Below, piece after piece: positions 56,073 through 64,000 of a stretch of DNA of 64,000 nucleotides. Source of the stretch: Pseudomonas cerasi (GTDB taxonomy: Bacteria > Pseudomonadota > Gammaproteobacteria > Pseudomonadales > Pseudomonadaceae); assembly GCF_900074915.1 (NCBI RefSeq), contig NZ_LT222319.1:5011001-5075000 (forward strand), in the 5' to 3' direction. The notes under the pieces were generated by a model. That model did no database searches. It was not told the DNA's origin and saw only the letters and a list, made by a program, of their open reading frames with translations. Position 1 is the first letter of the stretch; every line of letters begins with the position of its first letter. The position numbers and the translations under genes are program-made.

Positions 56073-56503
56073 TACACACCCTCCACGTTAAGGCCCATGC
56101 TACGAGCGGAACCGGCGATGGTACGCACGGCCGCTTCCATGTCAGCTGCAGTCAGATCCGCATTTTTTGCTTTAGCGATATCTTCCAGCTGAGCACGAGT
56201 CACGGTGCCAACTTTAACGGTGTTCGGGCGAGCCGAGCCGCTGGTCAAGCCTGCAGCTTTCTTCAGCAGAACCGATGCAGGGGTACTTTTTGTTTCGAAA
56301 GTGAAGCTACGGTCGCTGTATACAGTGATGATCACTGGAGTCGGCAAGCCTGGCTCAATACCCTGAGTACGGGCGTTGAACGCTTTGCAGAATTCCATGA
56401 TGTTCACACCGTGCTGACCCAGAGCAGGACCAACTGGCGGGCTTGGGTTAGCCTGAGCGGCTTTCACTTGCAGCTTGATGTATGCGGTTATCTTCTTGGC
56501 CAT
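56072..56503 (-). CDS. rplK: 50S ribosomal protein L11
   Basis: 143 residues, [47 protein letters not shown]-terminal proline-rich thiostrepton region and C-terminal 23S rRNA-binding domain are present. The start at 56503 is the family standard, four codons inside the longest frame. 118 bp after nusG, beyond a terminator. Confidence 0.99.
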
Positions 56504-56573
56504 GAGGCACTCCAATTACGGGTTCAAGCGCCAACAAAGGCTCCCCGGTTACTTACGCGTATATCCCAGTGAC

Positions 56574-56604
56574 GAAAAAACCCCACAGCCTTGGGCTGCG
56601 GGGT
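56574..56604 (-). terminator. Terminator after nusG
   Basis: Stem ACCCCaCAGCC/GGCTGcGGGGT (56580-56590 and 56594-56604), followed on the minus strand by TTTTTTCG. It separates secE-nusG from rplKA. Confidence 0.88.
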
Positions 56605-56621
56605 ATGGGATTCCAGCTCAG

Positions 56622-57155
56622 TTATGCCTTTTCGACCTGACTGAACTCCAGCTCTACCGGAGTAGAGCGTCCGAAAATGAGCACCGCCACTTGAATCCGG
56701 CTCTTTTCGTAGTTAACTTCTTCGACCGTGCCATTGAAATCAGCGAACGGACCGTCGGTGACACGAACGACTTCACCTGGCTCGAACAGCGTTTTCGGCT
56801 TCGGCTTGTCGCTACCGTCAGCGACACGACGCAGAATCGCTTCTGCCTCTTTATCAGTGATGGGAGCAGGCTTGTCAGCGGTACCGCCGATGAAGCCCAT
56901 GACACGCGGGGTGTCCTTGACCAAGTGCCAAGTACCCTCATTCATGTCCATCTGAACAAGCACATAACCTGGGAAGAACTTGCGTTCGCTTTTGCGCTTC
57001 TGGCCATTACGCATTTCAACCACTTCTTCAGTGGGAACCAGAATTTCGCCGAAGCCATCTTCCATGCCTGCCAGCTTCACACGCTCGATCAACGAGCGCA
57101 TGACATGCTTCTCGTAACCCGAGTAAGCATGCACTACGTACCAACGCTTAGCCAC
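56622..57155 (-). CDS. nusG: Transcription antitermination factor NusG
   Basis: 177 residues: NGN domain (MAKRWYVVHAYSGYEKHVMRSLIERV) and C-terminal KOW domain (FEPGEVVRVTDGPFADFNGTVEEVNYEKSRIQV). It binds RNA polymerase and S10, linking transcription to translation. Nine bases after secE. Confidence 0.99.
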   Translation of the reverse strand: MAKRWYVVHAYSGYEKHVMRSLIERVKLAGMEDGFGEILVPTEEVVEMRNGQKRKSERKFFPGYVLVQMDMNEGTWHLVKDTPRVMGFIGGTADKPAPITDKEAEAILRRVADGSDKPKPKTLFEPGEVVRVTDGPFADFNGTVEEVNYEKSRIQVAVLIFGRSTPVELEFSQVEKA

Positions 57156-57164
57156 GGGACACCC

Positions 57165-57533
57165 TTAGCCAACTATCAAGGAAACAAGCCAGCCGAGCAG
57201 GGAATCGAGCCCCCACAGCAGCAACGCCATAACCAGCACAACAGCCACAACGATCAACGTGGTTTGAGTGGTTTCTTGGCGAGTAGGCCATACGACTTTA
57301 CGGATCTCGGCACGGGCTTCTTTCGCCAAAACGAAGAAAGCCTTACCTTTGCCTGTCTGCAGCGCTACAAATGCAGCGGCTGCGGCAATCACAAGGAGAG
57401 CGAGAACGCGATACAGGATCGGCTCAGCAGAATAATACTGATTACCGACAACACCCACGACAACCAAAACGACTACCAGGAGCCACTTCAGCATATCAAA
57501 GCGAGAGTCTGATGCTTCAGCCTTGGGATTCAT
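57165..57533 (-). CDS. secE: Protein translocase subunit SecE
   Basis: 122 residues with three predicted membrane helices (about 15-31, 38-58 and 93-115), the three-helix form found in gammaproteobacteria. Conserved cytoplasmic segment EARAEIRKVVWPTRQETTQTT. First protein gene after tRNA-Trp; in Pseudomonas tRNA-Trp and secE are cotranscribed. Confidence 0.98.
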   Translation of the reverse strand: MNPKAEASDSRFDMLKWLLVVVLVVVGVVGNQYYSAEPILYRVLALLVIAAAAAFVALQTGKGKAFFVLAKEARAEIRKVVWPTRQETTQTTLIVVAVVLVMALLLWGLDSLLGWLVSLIVG

Positions 57534-57579
57534 CTACGGAGATCCTGTGAAAAGAAAGCCAGATTACATCTAGGGAATC

Positions 57580-57655
57580 TGGCAGGTCAGGAGGGAATCG
57601 AACCCCCAACCTACGGTTTTGGAGACCGTCGCTCTGCCAATTGAGCTACTGACCT
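57580..57655 (-). tRNA. tRNA-Trp (CCA)
   Basis: 76-nt cloverleaf from AGGTCAGTAGCTCAATTGGC to the encoded CCA end; anticodon loop CTCCAAA gives CCA. Lies between secE and the other three tRNAs. Confidence 0.97.
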
Positions 57656-57820
57656 AAAAGCAAAATCAGGCCGACCATTATGCGGACCTGACAAGAGTTT
57701 TTCAACACCTTATTCGGAGAGCACCCAACAGGCGACGCCCTCCGAACAAGCTTTAGACGGCGCACGCAGCGCGGAACCGCCTAAAACAAAGGCAGATATT
57801 TTCATATCTGCCTTTATCAA
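57656..57820. other. Gap where tufB is expected; tRNA operon terminator inside
   Basis: In several Pseudomonas genomes a second tuf gene sits here between tRNA-Thr and tRNA-Trp. Only 165 bp are present, with no EF-Tu remnant seen. Confidence 0.6.
57788..57815 (-). terminator. Terminator after tRNA-Thr
   Basis: 12-bp stem AAAGGCAGATAT/ATATCTGCCTTT (57788-57799 and 57804-57815) with loop TTTC; the minus strand continues into GTTTTAG. It would end the Tyr-Gly-Thr transcript before tRNA-Trp. Confidence 0.8.
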
Positions 57821-57896
57821 TGGAGCTCTTGAGCGGATTTGAACCGCTGACCTCACCCTTACCAAGGGTGTGCTCTACCAACTGAGCTACAAGAGC
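57821..57896 (-). tRNA. tRNA-Thr (GGT)
   Basis: 76-nt cloverleaf with CCA end; GCTCTTGTAGCTCAGTTGGT start and anticodon loop CTTGGTAAG. Confidence 0.97.
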
Positions 57897-57922
57897 AAAA
57901 CACTATGCATGAACCAAAAGCC

Positions 57923-57996
<74 letters not shown>

Positions 57997-58020
57997 ACAA
58001 CTTGCAGCTCGCGCTAAATC

Positions 58021-58105
<85 letters not shown>

Positions 58106-58118
58106 TAAGCGAGGCAGC

Positions 58119-58147
58119 ATTCTCAACTCATGCTACCCTTCTGTCAA
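58119..58147 (-). promoter_or_regulatory. Sigma70 promoter of the tRNA-Tyr-Gly-Thr cluster
   Basis: On the minus strand TTGACA (58147-58142), a 17-bp spacer and GAGAAT (58124-58119), about 14 bp before the mature tRNA-Tyr 5' end. Confidence 0.8.
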
Positions 58148-58247
58148 CCTTTTTCTCAGTAAAAACCTGAGGTTACATGCGTTGACTACTACCACTTCGT
58201 TCGTGAGACTTTCACCTCACTGCGAAGCGGGCGCCATTCTATGTAAA

Positions 58248-58676
58248 CTAATCAGCAGTTGCAATGCCCTCGCACGACATTATTTGATTTTTTAATTGCG
58301 GGAAATCCTGACTCAGCTGGCTGATCAAGCCTGCTTCGACAAGGCGTCGACTTTCCGGCGCAATTTTCAGCCAGTAGGCGGTCGCCCCGCTCGTTTGCAC
58401 TGACTGATATTGAGACTGGATATCCAGGCTGTTCAATCGCTGCTCTACCAGGCGCGCGTCCTCTTGCCTGGCAAAGCCACCAACGTACAGACATTTAGTG
58501 TCAGGATCGTGGGACACCCGGCCAGCATCCGATTCGCTGAGCAGACGGATATCCTGCTGAGAAGCACGGTGCAACGACAAGGGCATGACCTCCTTGGCCC
58601 TGAGCGGAGCCTCCTGCTGATGCCAGATGTAATAAAAGGCATTAAGCATCAACAGCAGAAGAAATAACCAACGCAT
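58248..58676 (-). CDS. SPOR domain-like membrane-anchored protein
   Basis: 142 residues. The N terminus MRWLFLLLLMLNAFYYIWHQ is a single membrane anchor. The C-terminal part (from about residue 60; CLYVGGFARQEDARLVEQRLNSL) looks like a SPOR domain, which binds denuded peptidoglycan glycans at division sites. The start at 58676 has GAGGTC three to four bases upstream and gives the anchor directly. It overlaps nothing and lies eight bases after coaX, so they are likely cotranscribed. Confidence 0.8.
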   Translation of the reverse strand: MRWLFLLLLMLNAFYYIWHQQEAPLRAKEVMPLSLHRASQQDIRLLSESDAGRVSHDPDTKCLYVGGFARQEDARLVEQRLNSLDIQSQYQSVQTSGATAYWLKIAPESRRLVEAGLISQLSQDFPQLKNQIMSCEGIATAD

Positions 58677-58683
58677 AAAGACC

Positions 58684-59433
58684 TCAACGCAAAGGGCAGG
58701 CGAGAGCCAGCCCCACGAAGACCAGATCAGGAACAATTCGGGCTCCTGGCAGCACATCCGCAACCAGCGCAGCGTCACCGCCCGTCACAAAAATAGCAAA
58801 GTCGTCCCCCCAATACCCACGGGCTATCTCGACCTGAGTCACTGCAAACCCCCGAAGCATCAGCGAGCAGCCGCGCTCTACCGCTTCTGCGGTCGCCCGC
58901 CCGGGAACTAGACGAACCAACGCCCTTTCCGCCTCCGTGTCGTCATACCTGATGCGACGAGTATGGGTGCGCAACTGATTGCGCATCAAGGGCATCCCAG
59001 GACAGATGAAGCCACCAAGATGCGCACCGCCGGCGTCGACGAAATCAGATGTCACGGCAGTGCCCAGATCAATCACCAGGCATGCACGTTTGACAAGATG
59101 GTACGCACCTACAAAAGCCAGCCAGCGATCCAGGCCGAGACGTTCGAAATCGTCATAGCCATTGATCACCCCTCCCAGCTCGCGGGCAGGCACTGCGCAG
59201 ACGGGGGCAACCGAGAACGCGCCAGCCAGGACAGCAACCAGACGCGCCGTTTCTTCGGCGCTGCGGACACTTACCAGACGGCAGTCGCTGAACGTCGTGT
59301 CAGGTAGATTACGCAGGTGCTCCAACAAGGCTGCGTCAGAGTCCACAACACCGCCGCTGACCACTGCTGCATCGCTTTTAGCGGTAATGCGCCACTTGAT
59401 GAAGCTGTTGCCGCAATCGAGCTCAAGAATCAT
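58684..59433 (-). CDS. coaX: Type III pantothenate kinase
   Basis: 249 residues. It phosphorylates pantothenate, the first step of coenzyme A synthesis. ASKHA-fold motifs are visible: MILELDCGNSFIKWRI at the N terminus, the VIDLGTAVTSDFVDAGGAHLGGFICPG segment in the middle, and the C-terminal FVTGGDAALV. Its start overlaps the birA stop, indicating an operon. Pseudomonas lacks the CoaA type, consistent with this enzyme being the only one needed. Confidence 0.97.
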   Translation of the reverse strand: MILELDCGNSFIKWRITAKSDAAVVSGGVVDSDAALLEHLRNLPDTTFSDCRLVSVRSAEETARLVAVLAGAFSVAPVCAVPARELGGVINGYDDFERLGLDRWLAFVGAYHLVKRACLVIDLGTAVTSDFVDAGGAHLGGFICPGMPLMRNQLRTHTRRIRYDDTEAERALVRLVPGRATAEAVERGCSLMLRGFAVTQVEIARGYWGDDFAIFVTGGDAALVADVLPGARIVPDLVFVGLALACPLR

Positions 59434-60382
59434 CTCGCAACCTCAGGCTCAGCTCACCACCACTAAAGCTTTTTTCCACACCATTGACCTCCAACCGCAG
59501 CGCTCCAAGTGAGTCGACCCCCAACACTACTCCCTCCACGACCTCCACCCCCGAGAGCAGCTTGACCGCAGCCCCCTGCCACAAGTGCCCACGCTCCCAC
59601 TCCTTATGAAATGCTGCAAAGCCCTCCGTGCGATGAACCGCCATAAGAGCCTCAAGCTGGGTGCTTATACGAGCGGCGACCTGATTGCGATCAACCAGGC
59701 CGCCTGTCTCAAGCCTCATCGACGTCCATAGCTGATCCACCTCGCTGGAAGAACGCATGTTTACGTTCACCCCTATCCCGATGATCACATGACAAACGTC
59801 CGCCGGATCGCCAATCAGCTCGAGCAAAATGCCGGCGATCTTCTGCCTGCCAACAAGCACGTCGTTTGGCCACTTGAGGCCTGCGCCCTGGACGCCCATA
59901 TCACGCAGGACATTCATCACCGCGAGCCCCACCAACAAGCTGAGGCCTTCCAGTTGACGCATCCCGCCATCGATGCGCAGGACCAGGCTGTAATACAGGT
60001 TTTCAGCAAAGGGACTTACCCACTTTCGACCACGTCGCCCTCTTCCGGAAGTCTGCTGTTCGGCCACCACCAGTACAGGCAGAGGAACGCCTTGAGTGAT
60101 CAGGCGTGCGGCCTCAGCGTTGGTCGAGTCGATGGAATCGTAAGTGCGAACAGACCAGTTGGCAGGAAAGCCTGACTGTTCGATACCGCCAGGACTTAGA
60201 AGAGAAATAGGCGTCGCGAGTCTATAACCACGACCACGCACCTTGTGGACATCTATGCCCAGATCCGCTTCAAGCTGCTGAAGCTGCTTCCAGACAGCAC
60301 TGCGACTTATGCCGAGGGCATCGCCCAATACCTGTCCGGAATGAAACGCACCATCGGCAAGAAGCTTTAACAAGGTCAGCAT
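59423..60382 (-). CDS. birA: Biotin-protein ligase and biotin operon repressor
   Basis: 319 residues. An N-terminal winged helix (HSGQVLGDALGISRSAVWKQLQQLE) for DNA binding is followed by the ligase domain with GRGRRGRKW and LKWPNDVLVGRQKIAGIL and the C-terminal SH3-like part. It attaches biotin to acetyl-CoA carboxylase and may repress biotin genes. The start MLTLLKLLADGAFHSG at 60382 is the family norm; a 49-codon upstream extension is spurious. Overlaps coaX by 11 bp. Confidence 0.97.
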   Translation of the reverse strand: MLTLLKLLADGAFHSGQVLGDALGISRSAVWKQLQQLEADLGIDVHKVRGRGYRLATPISLLSPGGIEQSGFPANWSVRTYDSIDSTNAEAARLITQGVPLPVLVVAEQQTSGRGRRGRKWVSPFAENLYYSLVLRIDGGMRQLEGLSLLVGLAVMNVLRDMGVQGAGLKWPNDVLVGRQKIAGILLELIGDPADVCHVIIGIGVNVNMRSSSEVDQLWTSMRLETGGLVDRNQVAARISTQLEALMAVHRTEGFAAFHKEWERGHLWQGAAVKLLSGVEVVEGVVLGVDSLGALRLEVNGVEKSFSGGELSLRLRDDS

Positions 60383-60488
60383 TTGGAATCGCCTGGCAAT
60401 AAGGCACGCATCATAGCCACGCTGAGGCATGATGCATAGAAACGAAAACGTGTTTTCACGCTGGTTTTTGCAGGCACTAGACAAACAA

Positions 60489-60518
60489 AAACCCTCAACG
60501 CGTAAGCGATGAGGGTTT
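60489..60518 (-). terminator. rRNA operon terminator
   Basis: Stem AAACCCTCA/TGAGGGTTT (60489-60497 and 60510-60518); on the minus strand TTTTTGTTTG follows. Ends the rrn transcript downstream of 5S. Confidence 0.88.
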
Positions 60519-60530
60519 CTGGAATTCAAT

Positions 60531-60646
60531 CTTGACGATGACCTACTCTCACATGGGGAAACCCCACACTACCATCGGCGATACATCGTTTCACTACTGA
60601 GTTCGGGATGGGATCAGGTGGTTCCAATGCTCTATGGTCGTCAAGA
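60531..60646 (-). rRNA. rrf: 5S ribosomal RNA
   Basis: About 116 nt, TTGACGACCATAGAGCATTGG to GTAGGTCATCGTCAAG, with the terminal stem pairing. Clearly a Pseudomonas 5S. Confidence 0.96.
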
Positions 60647-60725
60647 AATTCGGGTACCGAATCGTGCCGTACGGCGCGCTTCAGCAAATCGGGTATGTGA
60701 TAGTCAATTCAGGTGTCGTTCGTGA

Positions 60726-60800
60726 CGCAAACTTTCGGTTCGTGTCGTCTTCACAGTCACCGCAATCTGGTCATTCGACGCAAATTGCTTGGGTGTCATA
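60726..60800 (-). other. 3' flank of 23S rRNA, processing stem arm
   Basis: GCAAACTTTCGG, GTCGTCTTCACAG and TTGCTTGGG here are complementary to the 5' flank at 63692-63748; together they form the long stem cut by RNase III. Confidence 0.65.
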
Positions 60801-63691
<2,891 letters not shown>

Positions 63692-63748
63692 ATATAACCC
63701 CAAGCAATCTGGTTATACTGTGAAGACGACATTCGCCGAAAGTTTGCA
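63692..63748 (-). other. 5' flank of 23S rRNA, processing stem arm
   Basis: CCCAAGCAA, CTGTGAAGACGAC and CCGAAAGTTTGC pair with the 3' flank at 60726-60800. The remaining spacer to tRNA-Ala (63749-63932) shows no further gene. Confidence 0.65.
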
Positions 63749-63932
63749 TTCACAAACTTTACCTTAGCCCGGACACGCACCAGTGAAAGAGGTGCCCGGT
63801 CTATATTTCTTTCTATCACATACCCAAATTTTTAAAGAACGATCTAATCAAAGACTAGAAATCAACATTCAGGCACTGATCATCAGGATCAATGGAATGC
63901 TCATTTCTAAGCTTTCAAACAGAAGCAGTAAG

Positions 63933-64000
63933 TGGTGGAGCCAAGCGGGATCGAACCGCTGACCTCCTGCGTGCAAGGCAGGCGCTCTCCCAGCTGAGCT
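63933..64000 (-). tRNA. tRNA-Ala (TGC), cut by window edge
   Basis: 68 of 76 nt visible, including the CCA end (TGG at 63933) and anticodon loop CTTGCAC. Part of the 16S-23S spacer of the rRNA operon; tRNA-Ile and 16S are expected beyond the window. Confidence 0.95.

Overview
The window looks like the chromosome of a fluorescent Pseudomonas, most likely of the P. syringae group. The gene order birA-coaX-SPOR gene-tRNA Tyr/Gly/Thr-tRNA Trp-secE-nusG-rplKAJL-rpoBC-rpsLG-fusA-tuf-S10/spc/alpha operons-katA-ferritin-uvrA-MFS gene-ssb is the standard Pseudomonas order, and the 5S and 23S rRNA read as Pseudomonas-like. The species call is an inference from gene order and protein similarity, not from a search.

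Layout. (1) 1-1061: the 3' part of a GH10 xylanase gene. (2) About 1122-20000: an island of about 18.8 kb between the xylanase and ssb. It carries a SIR2-HerA anti-phage pair, a DUF5677-like gene, a DUF6236 gene, an IS21-family element, a large helicase-nuclease fusion gene, a small CxxC protein, a short unknown gene behind a tandem hairpin repeat, an IS5-family element, and a four-gene module of three tyrosine recombinases plus a small coiled-coil partner. A 36-37 bp terminator-like sequence occurs at both edges and is a candidate attachment site. (3) 20033-27124: ssb, a YajR-like MFS transporter, uvrA, a ferritin and katA. (4) 27292-57533: the large ribosomal protein and RNA polymerase cluster, all on the minus strand. 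(5) 57580-58105: four tRNAs with their promoter and terminator. (6) 58248-60382: SPOR protein, coaX and birA. (7) 60488-64000: the end of an rRNA operon on the minus strand (tRNA-Ala, 23S, 5S, terminator).

How the parts work together. The core segment makes the translation and transcription machinery (27 ribosomal proteins of the str, S10, spc and alpha operons, four more from rplKAJL, RpoA/B/C, EF-G, EF-Tu, NusG, and the SecY and SecE translocon subunits). Recognisable sigma70-type promoters precede rpsJ, rpsL and the tRNA-Tyr cluster, and hairpins that may attenuate or terminate lie at rplL-rpoB, nusG-rplK, tuf-rpsJ, rpsN-rpsH and rpmJ-rpsM. The island is accessory DNA. Its recombinases probably moved it into the terminator shared by the convergent xylanase and ssb genes, and its cargo is mostly defence-like. 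The least characterised parts are the helicase-nuclease protein, the DUF6236 and DUF5677-like genes, the four-gene recombinase module and the tandem hairpin repeat.
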